Assembly (NCBI RefSeq): GCF_000739575.1
Contig: NZ_BBJO01000024.1
Coordinates: 62,001 to 126,000 of the forward strand
DNA from: Halobellus rufus
GTDB taxonomy: Archaea; Halobacteriota; Halobacteria; Halobacteriales; Haloferacaceae
Direction of reading: 5' to 3'
DNA length: 64,000 nucleotides
The notes under the pieces were generated by a model that worked only from the letters and a program-made list of their open reading frames with translations, did not search any database and was not told the DNA's origin. Position numbers and translations under genes: made by a program. Shown piece by piece: positions 9,160 through 18,277 of this stretch. Position 1 is the stretch's first letter, and each line of letters opens with the position of its first letter.

Positions 9160-10092
9160 ATGTCGACGATGGACTCACTTCGAACGCGGGTCGACACCGT
9201 GGCCGAGGGCGACAATCCGCTCGGGCGGCTGCTCACGCCGCCGGGGATCCTGCTCGTCCCGATGAGCGTGCTGCTTCTGTGTATGTTCGTCGGGCCGATG
9301 TTGGCGATCGTCGTGTTCTCGTTCCAGACCGGGAACAGCATCGCGCTGAACCCCCTCGAGTGGTCGATCGCGACCTACGAGGAGGTCATCGGCGGGATGG
9401 TCACGGGGAGCGGCGTCTACGGCGACGTCCTCGTCAACACTGTCGCGGTGAGCATCACGACGACCGCGTTCACGCTGGTCGTCTCGTATCCGGCGGCCTA
9501 CGCGCTCGCGCACAAGATCACCCGGTACAAGCTGGTCTTCCTGATGATCCTCATCATCCCGCTCTTCACGAGCGTAAACATCCGGGTGTTCGGCTGGGCG
9601 CTCTTCCTCGTTCAGAACGGCGTCCTCGAGAGCATCGTCAACCTGTTCGGCGTGCGCGAGTACGCCTCGTTGATGTACATGCGCTCGACGATCATCCTGG
9701 GGACGACGTACATCTACCTGCCGTTCATGCTGTTCCCGATCTACCTGTCGATGCTCAGCATCGAGGAGACGACCCTCGAAGCCGCCAAAGACCTCGGCGC
9801 GAGCCGGACGACGCTCTTCAGGCGGATCCTGCTGCCGCTGAGCAAGCCCGGCATAATCATCGGGTCGCTGTTCGTCTTCGTGCTCAGCCTCGGGGCGAAC
9901 GTCGAAGCCGAAATCCTCGGTGGCGGGTCGATATTCACGATGGCGAGCAACATCCAGTACTCCTTCGGTTACTCGCAGAACTGGCCGCTCGGCTCGACGC
10001 AGGCGGTCGCGCTGCTTCTCATCACCGTCGTCGCGGGCATCGTCATCCTCCGAACGATCGATCTGCAGGAGATCGCCTCGCGGGGTGAGTGA
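9160..10092 (+). CDS. potB: Polyamine-type ABC transporter permease 1
   Basis: 310-residue inner-membrane permease with about six helices. The cytoplasmic EAA loop that contacts the ATPase reads LEAAKDLGASRTTLFRRILL near residue 205, followed by LPLSKPGII. I chose ATG 9160, which follows the potA stop by 5 bp; a GTG further upstream overlaps potA. The first helix begins with LLVPMSVLLLCMFVGP. Together with the next permease it forms the heterodimeric channel of the importer. The stop is 2 bp before the potC ATG, implying translational coupling. Confidence 0.88.
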   Translation: MSTMDSLRTRVDTVAEGDNPLGRLLTPPGILLVPMSVLLLCMFVGPMLAIVVFSFQTGNSIALNPLEWSIATYEEVIGGMVTGSGVYGDVLVNTVAVSITTTAFTLVVSYPAAYALAHKITRYKLVFLMILIIPLFTSVNIRVFGWALFLVQNGVLESIVNLFGVREYASLMYMRSTIILGTTYIYLPFMLFPIYLSMLSIEETTLEAAKDLGASRTTLFRRILLPLSKPGIIIGSLFVFVLSLGANVEAEILGGGSIFTMASNIQYSFGYSQNWPLGSTQAVALLLITVVAGIVILRTIDLQEIASRGE

Positions 10093-10094
10093 GT

Positions 10095-10907
10095 ATGAGC
10101 ACAGACACCGCCACGAGACTCGGCGATCGACTCGGTTCGGGCGTCTGGTACGGCTACGTCGCGCTCGTCGCGCTGTTCCTGATGACGCCGCTCGTGAGCC
10201 TCGTCATCGCGTCGTTCTACGACGGTCGGTTCTTCTCGATCGTCGACTACGAGTTCACGTTCGGCTGGTACGAGGCGGCGCTCACCTCCGGGAGCATCCG
10301 CAGCGCGCTGACGAACACGCTGTACATCTCGATCCCGGTGACGATCCTGAGCACGATCATCGGGACGGCGGCGGCCATCGCGTACACCCGCTACGACTTC
10401 CCGTACCGCGAGCAGTTCAAGTTGTTCGCGCTGCTGCCGATCTTCTTCCCGCTCATCCTCTTGGGACTGGGGATGTCGATGTGGTCGAGTCAGATCGACC
10501 TCGGCTACGGGATCGTGCCGTCGATCATCGGCGAACTCGTCTGGATCTCCCCGATCGTGATGTTCGTCGTCTCGATCACCGCGTTGGGGATCGACCCGAA
10601 CATCGAGGAGGCCGCGAAGGACCTCGGTGCCGACACGGTCACGCTCTACCGGAAGGTGCTGCTGCCGCTGATCTCCGACGGCGTCGTCTCCGGGGCGATC
10701 TTCGCGTTCGTGCTCTCGTGGAACAACTACTACATCGTCTCGTATCTCTCCGGTCCGCAGAGCACGATCACGACGTGGATTCACGGGCGGATGACCCAGG
10801 GATTCACCCCCGTCGTCCCCGCGGTCGCGTCGCTCATCTTCTACGTCTCGATCCTGCTGGTCGTCGGTGCGGCCGTGCTCGAGTACCGAGCGGCCGACGA
10901 CGAGTAG
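10095..10907 (+). CDS. potC: Polyamine-type ABC transporter permease 2
   Basis: 270-residue permease with about six helices and the EAA loop EEAAKDLGADTVTLYRKVLL followed by LPLISDGVV, characteristic of the PotC/YdcV half of the channel. ATG 10095 was preferred to the in-frame GTG at 10089, which overlaps the potB stop. It is the last gene of the transporter operon; 143 bp separate it from the regulator gene, which has its own TATA box. Confidence 0.88.
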   Translation: MSTDTATRLGDRLGSGVWYGYVALVALFLMTPLVSLVIASFYDGRFFSIVDYEFTFGWYEAALTSGSIRSALTNTLYISIPVTILSTIIGTAAAIAYTRYDFPYREQFKLFALLPIFFPLILLGLGMSMWSSQIDLGYGIVPSIIGELVWISPIVMFVVSITALGIDPNIEEAAKDLGADTVTLYRKVLLPLISDGVVSGAIFAFVLSWNNYYIVSYLSGPQSTITTWIHGRMTQGFTPVVPAVASLIFYVSILLVVGAAVLEYRAADDE

Positions 10908-11000
10908 CGGGGTCGAAACGCTGGCCGCACAATCGAACGTATTCCGGAAATCGAGCGGAGATTCGACTGATTTTTCGAAATCTCTCGGTACCCGACAACG

Positions 11001-11010
11001 GTATATACGT
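11001..11010 (+). promoter_or_regulatory. TATA box of the HTH_10 regulator gene
   Basis: GTATATACGT lies 41-50 bp upstream of the ATG at 11051. It implies a short leader of about 20 nt and separate transcription from the transporter operon. Confidence 0.5.
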
Positions 11011-11050
11011 GTGTGAGAAATCCGGGGTATCAGACGCCAGGACGCCGATT

Positions 11051-11770
11051 ATGCTCGAATACACGTTCAGTATCAAACACGAGGGCTGCTGGACCGAAAC
11101 GCTGAACGACACGTTCCCGGAGGTCAGGGGAACGATCATCTACTCGTACCGGCTCACCGGAACGAGCATCACGATGGTCGAACTGACCTGCGTCGACGAG
11201 GCGAAGCTCGACGAGCTGATCGAGTGGCTCGAGAACCACCCGGTGATGAACACGAGTCAGTTGGTCAGCTACGACGACAGGGGCGAGAAGGCCTTCGTCA
11301 GCCTCGCCGGTGACTACGACACCGACACCGAGCCCGTTCTGAACGTCCTGCTGCGGAACAACTGCTTCCCGACGATCCCGGCGACCGTCGCCCGCGGTCG
11401 CGAGCACTGGAGCGTCCTCGCGTCGAGTCACGAACAGGTGAGCAAGGCACACGACGAACTCAGACAGATCGGCTCCGTCGACGTCGACTCGCTTCGGACG
11501 CCCGACCTCGACGGACTCCTCACCGGCCTCACCGAGGTCAAAGAGGCCGTCCAAGACCTCTCGCCGCGACAGCTCGAAGTGCTCTCACGCGCCATCGAGG
11601 AGGGCTACTACGACTCGCCGCGGGCGTGCAACATCGAGGAGCTCGCCGAACTCGACTCCGCGAACACGTCGACGGTCGGCGAGCACCTCCGGCGCTCGGA
11701 GGCGAAGATCCTGAAGGCCGTCGCGCCGATGCTCGACCGTTCTGACGAAGTGGCCGCGCGGAAGCACTAG
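11051..11770 (+). CDS. Bat-type HTH_10 transcriptional regulator
   Basis: 239 residues. The first 160 form a two-part sensory region; the C-terminus holds the HTH_10 domain, LSPRQLEVLSRAIEEGYY...EELAELDSANTSTVGEHLRRSEAKIL. This Bat-type domain is almost confined to haloarchaea, and genes of the family usually regulate neighbouring operons. ATG 11051 was chosen because it follows a TATA box and matches the usual MLEYTFSI-like N-terminus; the frame stays open far upstream only as a shadow of potC. Position between the Pot transporter and the PuuA-like gene suggests it controls polyamine uptake and breakdown. The ligand is unknown. Confidence 0.88.
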   Translation: MLEYTFSIKHEGCWTETLNDTFPEVRGTIIYSYRLTGTSITMVELTCVDEAKLDELIEWLENHPVMNTSQLVSYDDRGEKAFVSLAGDYDTDTEPVLNVLLRNNCFPTIPATVARGREHWSVLASSHEQVSKAHDELRQIGSVDVDSLRTPDLDGLLTGLTEVKEAVQDLSPRQLEVLSRAIEEGYYDSPRACNIEELAELDSANTSTVGEHLRRSEAKILKAVAPMLDRSDEVAARKH

Positions 11771-11803
11771 CGAGCGACGCAGGGGTCCTCGGGCACGGAG
11801 CGC

Positions 11804-13135
11804 CTAGAACTCGTCGAGGTACTCCTCGCGCTCCCACGACGAGATGTGGTCCATCGAGCGGTTGAACTCCTCGCGCTTGAGCGTCACGAACGAGTCGATC
11901 AGCGACTCGCCGAGCAGCTCCGCGAGCACGTCGTCGTCTTCGAGGTGATCCAGCGCCGACCAGAGCGTCCGCGGCAGTCGCTCGTAGTCCTCCTCGTAGG
12001 CGTTCTTCAGGGTCGGTTCGCCCGGGTCGATCTCGCGGCGGATCCCGTCGAGCCCGGCCGCCAGCGACGCCGCCATCCCGAGGTAGGGGTTACACGACGA
12101 GTCGGGGACGCGGTGCTCGATGCGGGTCGCCGGGCCGAGTTCCGGCGGGAGCCGGAGGACCGTCGAGCGGTTGTCCGGCCCCCACGCGATGTTGACCGGG
12201 GCCCAGATCCCCGGGATGAGCCGCTTGTAGGAGTTCACCGTCGGCGCGCAGATCGCGGTCAGCGCCTTCATGTGTTCGAGTAGGCCGCCGATGAAGTGGC
12301 GGGCCTCCTCCGAGATGCCGGAGTCGCCCGCGGGGTGTTTGCCCGCCGGGAACCGCATCCCGCCGGTGTCGCTCGCGAACTGGTTCTCCGACTCCTCGAG
12401 GTCCCACAGCGAGAGGTGGAAGTGGAGGCCGTTGGCGTCCTCGCCGGAGTGCGGTCGGGGCATCATCGACGCCTTGTGCCCGTGATCCCGCGTGATCGAC
12501 TTGACCATGTGGCGGAAGAACGCGATGCCGTCGGCGGTCGTCAGCGCGTCGTCGTACTCGATGTTGACCTCGTACTGGCCGGGTTGGGACTCCTGGTGGA
12601 CGCCCAGGACGTCGTAGCCCGCCGTCTCCATCGCCGAGCGCCACGCCGAGATGAGATCGGAGCCCATGTCGATGGCGTCGAGGTCGTACGAACAGCGGTC
12701 GTTGTACGGGACCCACCCGCCGTCGCCGTCGGGACTGAGCAGCGAGAACTCGGTTTCGACGCCCGCGAGCGCGCGGTACCCCTCCGATTCGAGTTCGGCG
12801 AGGACCTTCTCGAGCGCGCCCCGAGCGCACAGGTCGAACGGCGACCCGTCGACGTTGCTGAGGCTGGTGAAGACGGCGGCGGTGTCGTCGGCCCACTCGA
12901 CCGGAACCACCGAGCTCGGGTCGGGGATCGCCATCATATCGCCGCCCTCCGCCCCGTAGTGCGGGTCGTCGAGGAGCCCGGGTTCGAGCGTCAGTTCGGC
13001 GACGCCGTTCGCGAACCCGACGCCCTCTTCGAGGGCGTGTGCGGCTTCCTCGCCGGGCACGGTGATCCCGCGAGCGACGCCGTTGAGGTCCGTCCACACC
13101 AGTCGGACGCTGTCGTACTCTGAAAGGGTAGTCAT
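11804..13135 (-). CDS. Glutamine synthetase family protein, probable gamma-glutamylpolyamine synthetase
   Basis: 443 residues with a complete glutamine synthetase fold: ETEFSLL (metal Glu), HQESQPGQYEVNI, NGLHFHLSLW (His of the n2 site), NSYKRLIPGIWAPVNIAWG and RIEHRVPDSSCNPYL. The N-terminal beta-grasp part carries LVWTDLNGVARG, a form typical of PuuA/GlnA3-like enzymes rather than housekeeping GlnA. It probably ligates glutamate to an amine such as putrescine using ATP, the first step of gamma-glutamylated polyamine breakdown. Evidence for the amine substrate is the Pot importer on one side and the aldehyde dehydrogenase on the other. It converges on the regulator gene; its own promoter is probably the TATA-like element at 13196-13203. 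Confidence 0.8.
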   Translation of the reverse strand: MTTLSEYDSVRLVWTDLNGVARGITVPGEEAAHALEEGVGFANGVAELTLEPGLLDDPHYGAEGGDMMAIPDPSSVVPVEWADDTAAVFTSLSNVDGSPFDLCARGALEKVLAELESEGYRALAGVETEFSLLSPDGDGGWVPYNDRCSYDLDAIDMGSDLISAWRSAMETAGYDVLGVHQESQPGQYEVNIEYDDALTTADGIAFFRHMVKSITRDHGHKASMMPRPHSGEDANGLHFHLSLWDLEESENQFASDTGGMRFPAGKHPAGDSGISEEARHFIGGLLEHMKALTAICAPTVNSYKRLIPGIWAPVNIAWGPDNRSTVLRLPPELGPATRIEHRVPDSSCNPYLGMAASLAAGLDGIRREIDPGEPTLKNAYEEDYERLPRTLWSALDHLEDDDVLAELLGESLIDSFVTLKREEFNRSMDHISSWEREEYLDEF

Positions 13136-13481
13136 CGGAATACGCTACTGAGGTCGCTATCGGGCCATATGAGTTCACCCGCAGGCTTGCGGCTTCTTAT
13201 ATGTGCCACGGTCGCACACCACAGTTTCTCCTCGTTGGCGGCAGTCGCGCGGTCGGTCTGCCGTCGGTCGATTCGAGAGACGAGAGAGTGCGGTCGCCCG
13301 GTTCGAGAGACGAAGGGGACGTGTGCAGGTCACCTCTCACGCAACCGCAAGACTGCGTGCGGTCTGACGAGCGATCAGGTGCAACCGGGACGACGGCCTC
13401 CGCCGTCGGCGGTCGTCAGTATATAAAAACTCCCACATCAACCGGGCAACGCTTAGGCGGGTTTATCGGCCAGTACGGGAC
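13136..13481. promoter_or_regulatory. Divergent control region between the PuuA-like and aldehyde dehydrogenase genes
   Basis: 346 bp with no convincing gene. CATATAAG on the minus strand at 13196-13203 serves the synthetase gene; TATATAAAA at 13420-13428 serves the dehydrogenase gene, about 54 bp before its ATG. Between them are two copies of TTCGAGAGACGA (13272-13283 and 13302-13313) spaced 30 bp apart, and a GACGGC/GCCGTC hairpin at 13392-13407. The direct repeats are plausible sites for the HTH_10 regulator encoded nearby, but that is inference. Confidence 0.5.
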
Positions 13482-14927
13482 ATGGTATCCTACGAACTGT
13501 TAGTCGACGGAGACCGTCGTTCGTCGGCGGAGACGATCGCAGTCGAGAACCCGGCGACGGGCGAGACGGTCGGCTCCGTCGCGAGAGGCGACGCCGAGGA
13601 CGCGCGCGAAGCCATCGACGCGGCCGCGGCGGTGACGGACGAGTGGGGGGCCCGTTCGCCGGCCGCCTACGAACGGCCGCTCCGGGCCGTCGCCGACCGG
13701 ATCGAGGCAGAGGCCGACGAGATCGCGACGCTGCTCGCCGAGGAGACCGGGAAGTGTCTCGCGACCGCCGAGGGCGAGGTCGCAGAGAGCGCCGCGCAGT
13801 TCCGGTACTACGCAGGCGTCGTCGACAAGGTCCGTGGCGACACGATCCCGACGCCCCCGAACCGCCTGAACTACACCCGGCGCGTCCCGTACGGCGTGAC
13901 CGCGCACGTCGTCCCGTGGAACTACCCGCTGCTGCTCGGCACGCGGGGGATCGCCAGCGCGCTGGCGACGGGCAACACCGTCGTCGCCAAGCCGCCCACG
14001 CAAGCGCCGCTCACGACGATGTGGGTCGGCGAGATCCTCCTCGACGAGTTCCCCGACGGCGTGGTCAACGTCGTGCCCGGCCCGGGCAGCGAGGTCGGGG
14101 CCGAACTGGCGTCGAACGCCGGCGTCGACGCGATCACCTTCACCGGTTCGACGGGCGTCGGTAGGGGCGTGCTCGAATCCGCGGCCGAGCACATCACGCC
14201 CGTCGACCTCGAACTCGGCGGGAAAGCGCCGTCGATCGTGCTCCCCGACGCCGACCTCGAAAACGCCGCGCGGGGCGTCGTCGCCGGCATCTTCTCGAAC
14301 GCCGGGCAGAACTGCGTCGCGACCTCGCGGTGTCTCGTCCACGAGTCCGTCCACGACGAACTCGTCGAGAAGGTCGTCGAGAAGACCGAGCGCATCACGC
14401 TCGGAGCCGGCACCGACCCCGAGACGGATATGGGGCCGGTCATCTCAGAGAGCGCCCGCGAGGACGTCCTCTCGTACATCGAGTCAGCGAAAGAGCAGGG
14501 CGCGACGCTCCTGACCGGCGGCGGCGTCCCCGACGAGGAGCGCCTCGCGGACGGCACGTTCGTCGAGCCGACCGTCTTCGACGACGTCGATCCCTCGATG
14601 ACCGTCGCCTGTGAGGAGATCTTCGGGCCGGTCCTGTCGGTCATCACGGTCGAATCGACCGAGGAAGCGATCTCGGTCGCCAACGACTCGCCGTTCGCGC
14701 TCGCCGCGGCGATCTGGACCGATGGTCTGGAGGCGACGCAGTTGGCCGACCGCCTCGATCACGGCCTCGTGGCGATCAACACCTTCCCGGTGTCGATGCC
14801 GCAGAGCCCGTGGGGCGGCAACAAAGAAAGCGGCATCGGCCGCGAGGGCGGCCTCGAAGGCGTCGAGGCGTTCACGACGGTCGACAGCGTCGTCGTCGAG
14901 TTTGACGAGATGGAGGACCCGTACTGA
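13482..14927 (+). CDS. NAD(P)-dependent aldehyde dehydrogenase
   Basis: 481 residues, the normal length for the superfamily. Motifs in order: VPWNYPLLLG (cofactor entry), FTGSTGVGRG (Rossmann loop), LELGGKAPSIVL (general-base Glu), NAGQNCVATSR (catalytic Cys) and EEIFGPVLSVI. It oxidises an aldehyde to the acid in the cytosol. The nearest functional guess is the gamma-glutamyl-aminobutyraldehyde or succinate-semialdehyde step of polyamine breakdown, because it is divergent from a PuuA-like gene and downstream of the Pot importer. Substrate specificity cannot be read from sequence. The TGA overlaps the ATG of the next gene by one base, so they are translationally coupled. Confidence 0.85.
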   Translation: MVSYELLVDGDRRSSAETIAVENPATGETVGSVARGDAEDAREAIDAAAAVTDEWGARSPAAYERPLRAVADRIEAEADEIATLLAEETGKCLATAEGEVAESAAQFRYYAGVVDKVRGDTIPTPPNRLNYTRRVPYGVTAHVVPWNYPLLLGTRGIASALATGNTVVAKPPTQAPLTTMWVGEILLDEFPDGVVNVVPGPGSEVGAELASNAGVDAITFTGSTGVGRGVLESAAEHITPVDLELGGKAPSIVLPDADLENAARGVVAGIFSNAGQNCVATSRCLVHESVHDELVEKVVEKTERITLGAGTDPETDMGPVISESAREDVLSYIESAKEQGATLLTGGGVPDEERLADGTFVEPTVFDDVDPSMTVACEEIFGPVLSVITVESTEEAISVANDSPFALAAAIWTDGLEATQLADRLDHGLVAINTFPVSMPQSPWGGNKESGIGREGGLEGVEAFTTVDSVVVEFDEMEDPY

Positions 14928-16399
14928 TGGCAGAGACGGTCGTCGTCGCCCGGATCAAACACGAGACGAACACGTTCTCGTCGCTCTCGACGGGGCTCGA
15001 GGAGTTCGAGTCGACCTCGCACTTCGTCGGCGAGGAGATCCCACCAGAGTTCCGCGGCACGAACACGGACCTCGGCGGCTTCTTCCGCGTCGCCGACGAG
15101 GAGGGCTGGGAGGTCGTCCCGACGGTGGCCGCGAACGCGACACCCGGCGGCGTCGTCACCGCGGAAGCGCTGGACGGCTTCCTCGAACGGTTGCTCGCGG
15201 GCGTCGACGAACACGACCCGGACGCCGTCCTGCTGGGGCTCCACGGCGCGATGGTGAGCGAGCGCGACCGCGACGGCGACGGGTATATCCTCGAACGCGT
15301 GCGCGAGGCCGCCGGTGACGACGTCCCGGTGATGGCGACGCTGGACCTGCACGCGAACGTCTCCGACCGGATGGTCGCCCACGCCGACGGCCTGTTCGGC
15401 TACGACACCTACCCGCACGTCGACATCGGCGCGACGGGCGAGACCGCCGCGCGGGCGATGGCCGCGACGCTGAACGGCGAGTTGGACCCGACGGTCGTCG
15501 TCGAGCGCGCGCCGCTGCTGCCGCCGCTGCCGGTGCTCCAGACGGCCGACGAGCCGATGGCGTCGCTGCTGGCCGCCGCGGGCGACGCCGAGTCCGCGCA
15601 AGTGCCCGACGTCTCCGTCTTCGGCGGCTTCGCCTACGCGGACGTCCCAGAGGCGGGGTTCAGCGTCGTCGGCGTCACCGACGCGTCCGTCGCCGAGGAG
15701 ACGCGCGCCGCCTGCGCCGACGTCGCCAGCGACGCCGACGACCGACGCCACGAGTTCGACCGGACGTACACGGGCGTCGGCGACGCGGTCGCGGAGGCGA
15801 GCGCGTGGGACGCGAGCGACGGCCCGCTGCTCCTAGCCGACATCGCGGACAACCCCGGCGGCGGGAGCGCCGAGGACGGGACCGTGCTCCTCGAAGCGCT
15901 GCTGGATGCGGACGTCGAGGGCGTCGCCGTGGCCGCCATCTACGACCCGGCGGCGGTCGACGCCGCGGTCGAGGCGGGCGTCGGCTCGTCGATCACCGTC
16001 GAGTTGGGCGGGCACGTCGAGGACAACGGCGACCCGATCACCGTCGACGCGTACGTCCGCTCGCTCTCGGACGGTACCTACCGGAACCAGGGCCCGATGT
16101 CGACCGGGCTACAGGTCTCCTTCGAGCGGACGGCGGTGCTCGAAGTCGACGGCGTCGACGTGATCGTCGGCTCGCACCGCCAGCAGCCGTACGATCCCGA
16201 GGTGTTCCGGAGCCAAGGGATCACGCCCGAACGGCAGCGCGTGCTCGTCCTGAAGAGCACCGTCCACTACCGGGCGGCCTTCGAGCCGATCGCGGGGGCG
16301 ATCCGAGAGGTCTCCGCGCCGGGGCTGTGCAGCCCCGACCTCTCGTCGTTCAGCTACGAGCACGTCCAACGGCCGAAATACCCGCTCGACGACGACTGA
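14927..16399 (+). CDS. M81 family metallopeptidase (MlrC-like)
   Basis: 490 residues covering both MlrC domains. The N-terminus has ARIKHETNTFS, then LGLHGAMVSE, VMATLDLHANVS with metal-binding Asp and His, and YDTYPHVDIGATG. The C-terminal MlrC domain includes ADIADNPGGGSAEDGT and VIVGSHRQQPYD. Founding member MlrC linearises microcystin fragments, but most relatives act on unknown small amides. Its one-base overlap with the aldehyde dehydrogenase ties it to polyamine catabolism; it could be the hydrolase that frees the gamma-glutamyl group, a step for which no PuuD-type amidotransferase is seen here. That role is inference only. Confidence 0.85.
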   Translation: MAETVVVARIKHETNTFSSLSTGLEEFESTSHFVGEEIPPEFRGTNTDLGGFFRVADEEGWEVVPTVAANATPGGVVTAEALDGFLERLLAGVDEHDPDAVLLGLHGAMVSERDRDGDGYILERVREAAGDDVPVMATLDLHANVSDRMVAHADGLFGYDTYPHVDIGATGETAARAMAATLNGELDPTVVVERAPLLPPLPVLQTADEPMASLLAAAGDAESAQVPDVSVFGGFAYADVPEAGFSVVGVTDASVAEETRAACADVASDADDRRHEFDRTYTGVGDAVAEASAWDASDGPLLLADIADNPGGGSAEDGTVLLEALLDADVEGVAVAAIYDPAAVDAAVEAGVGSSITVELGGHVEDNGDPITVDAYVRSLSDGTYRNQGPMSTGLQVSFERTAVLEVDGVDVIVGSHRQQPYDPEVFRSQGITPERQRVLVLKSTVHYRAAFEPIAGAIREVSAPGLCSPDLSSFSYEHVQRPKYPLDDD

Positions 16400-16621
16400 G
16401 CGTCGATCCGGGTGCGGTCCTACTTAACGTCCCACACATATGAGACAGAATAGTGATGCGGCGAAGCGGCTACGCTCCGGGTACCGCAGGGACGAGTGAC
16501 GCGGGAGAGGGCGTTCGCTACCGACGACGCGGCCGGTCGCGCCACCGCGCGTGACTGGAATCGACGGCCGAACGCGCTCAGTCCCGTCGTCATCGGCCCG
16601 ACAACCCTCCGAGACAGGACA

Positions 16622-17815
16622 ATGACAGACTCACTGCAGATGTGGAACGCCCCCAACAGGATGCTCTTCGGCTGGGGGGCCGCTTCCGAGATCGGAACGT
16701 ACGTAGCACAGTTCGACGCCGAGCGGGCCTTCGTCGTCACCGACGAGGGCGTCGCGCAGGCGGGCGTCCTCGACCCGATCGTCGACGCGATCGAGTCGGC
16801 GGGCCGCGACTGCGAGGTCTGGACCGGCGTCCAGCCGGACCCGACCGACGAGGTCGTGCACGAGGCGGCCGACGCCTACGAAGCGGCGAACGCGGACCTC
16901 ATCGTCGGCGTCGGCGGGGGCTCCTCGATCGACACCGCGAAGGCCGCGAGCATCCTCGCGGCGAACGACGGACACATCCTCGAGTACACGGGCAGCGGTA
17001 ACGTCCCGAATCAACCGCCGCCGAGCATCTACGTTCCGACCACCGCCGGAACCGGCAGCGAGGTCGGCCACTGGACCATCGTCAAGGACACCGACACCGA
17101 CATCAAAGAGGAGATCGGCGACGTGAAGCTGCTGGCGGACCTCGCGCTCGTCGATCCCGAACTGACCGCCAGCGCGCCCGCGCCGATCAAGGCCGCGACC
17201 GGAATGGACGTGCTCACCCACGCCGTCGAGGCCTACGTCTCGATCAAGGCCCAGAGCCAGACATCCGCGATCGCGCTGGATTCGATCGAGTCCGTGGGCG
17301 AACACCTCCCCCGCGCGGTGGAGTACCGCGGCGGCGACCGCGAGGCGCTCTCGGAGATGGCCCGCGCGAGTATGCAGGCCGGGATGGCGTTCAACGGGGC
17401 TGGACTCGGCGCGGTCCACGCCATCTCCCACCAGGTCGGCGGCGCGTTCGGCGTCCCACACGGGCTCGCGAACGCGATCATCCTCCCGTACGTGATGGAG
17501 TACAACCTCCCGCAGGTTCCCGAACGGATGGTCGACATCGCCGAGGCGCTCGGCGAGGACGTCGACCGATCGAAGCCGGCCGCCGTCGAGGGCTACAAGG
17601 CCGTCCGCGCGACCCGACGACTGGCGAACTCCGTCCGCATTCCGGAGACGCTCGAGGACACGGCCGCCGAGCGCGAGGCCATCCCCCGGCTGGCCGAGCA
17701 GGCGTTCGACGACGGGAGCCTCACCGGGAATCCCCGCGCGACCGACGTCGACGACTTGGCGGGAATCCTCGAGAACGCCTTCGACGGCGAACTGGAGTAC
17801 GAGGACGCGATCTAA
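16622..17815 (+). CDS. Iron-containing alcohol dehydrogenase
   Basis: 397 residues of the group III (iron) alcohol dehydrogenase family. NAD binding: VGGGSSIDTAKAASIL; core: TTAGTGSEVGHWTIV; metal ligands lie in GAVHAISHQVGGAFGVPHG. Members reduce or oxidise small alcohols, aldehydes or hydroxyacids in the cytosol. I chose ATG 16622 (MTDSLQMWNAPNRM) because the preceding open frame is arginine-rich and not family-like. It is separated from the M81 gene by 222 bp with no clear terminator and is followed 9 bp later by gcvH. The substrate is unknown; context suggests handling of aminoaldehyde or hydroxy intermediates. Confidence 0.85.
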   Translation: MTDSLQMWNAPNRMLFGWGAASEIGTYVAQFDAERAFVVTDEGVAQAGVLDPIVDAIESAGRDCEVWTGVQPDPTDEVVHEAADAYEAANADLIVGVGGGSSIDTAKAASILAANDGHILEYTGSGNVPNQPPPSIYVPTTAGTGSEVGHWTIVKDTDTDIKEEIGDVKLLADLALVDPELTASAPAPIKAATGMDVLTHAVEAYVSIKAQSQTSAIALDSIESVGEHLPRAVEYRGGDREALSEMARASMQAGMAFNGAGLGAVHAISHQVGGAFGVPHGLANAIILPYVMEYNLPQVPERMVDIAEALGEDVDRSKPAAVEGYKAVRATRRLANSVRIPETLEDTAAEREAIPRLAEQAFDDGSLTGNPRATDVDDLAGILENAFDGELEYEDAI

Positions 17816-17824
17816 CGCACGACA

Positions 17825-18208
17825 ATGAGCTTCGACGTACCGACTGACCTACGCTACACGGAATCGCACGAGTGGATCGAAGCGACCGGCGAGACCCGCC
17901 GCGTCGGCATCACCGACTTCGCGCAGGACGAACTGGGCGACATCGTCTTCGTCGAACTCCCCGCGGTGGGGACGGAGCTCGAGGCGGGCGAGGAGTACGG
18001 CGTCGTCGAGTCGATCAAGGCCGTCTCCGACGTCTACGTCCCCGTCTCGGGGACGGTCGCGGCGGTCAACGAGGAACTGGCGGACGCGCCGGAGTCGATC
18101 AACGAGGACCCCTACGGCGACGGCTGGCTGATCGAACTCGAAGGCGTCGACGAGGCGGCGCTCGACGGGTTGCTCGGTCCCGACGCCTACGAGGAACAGA
18201 CGGAGTGA
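17825..18208 (+). CDS. gcvH: Glycine cleavage system H protein
   Basis: 127-residue lipoyl carrier. The lipoylated Lys lies in [17 protein letters not shown] near residue 64; the N-terminal [10 protein letters not shown] and the C-terminal [14 protein letters not shown] are family hallmarks. It shuttles the aminomethyl group between the P and T proteins of the glycine cleavage complex. The partner genes gcvT and gcvP are absent from this window, so the placement 9 bp after the iron dehydrogenase is unusual but common for scattered haloarchaeal gcvH genes. Confidence 0.93.
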   Translation: MSFDVPTDLRYTESHEWIEATGETRRVGITDFAQDELGDIVFVELPAVGTELEAGEEYGVVESIKAVSDVYVPVSGTVAAVNEELADAPESINEDPYGDGWLIELEGVDEAALDGLLGPDAYEEQTE

Positions 18209-18277
18209 CCGCCGCGTCCAACGCGGTCGCCGACCACAAGCAAGATTGAAGTCCGCCAGTACCCTCCCCGCAGAGGA

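Noticed and set aside
9920-11050. Upstream extension of the HTH_10 regulator frame
   Set aside because: The extension is arginine-rich shadow of potB and potC; a TATA box and the family-type N-terminus place the start at 11051.
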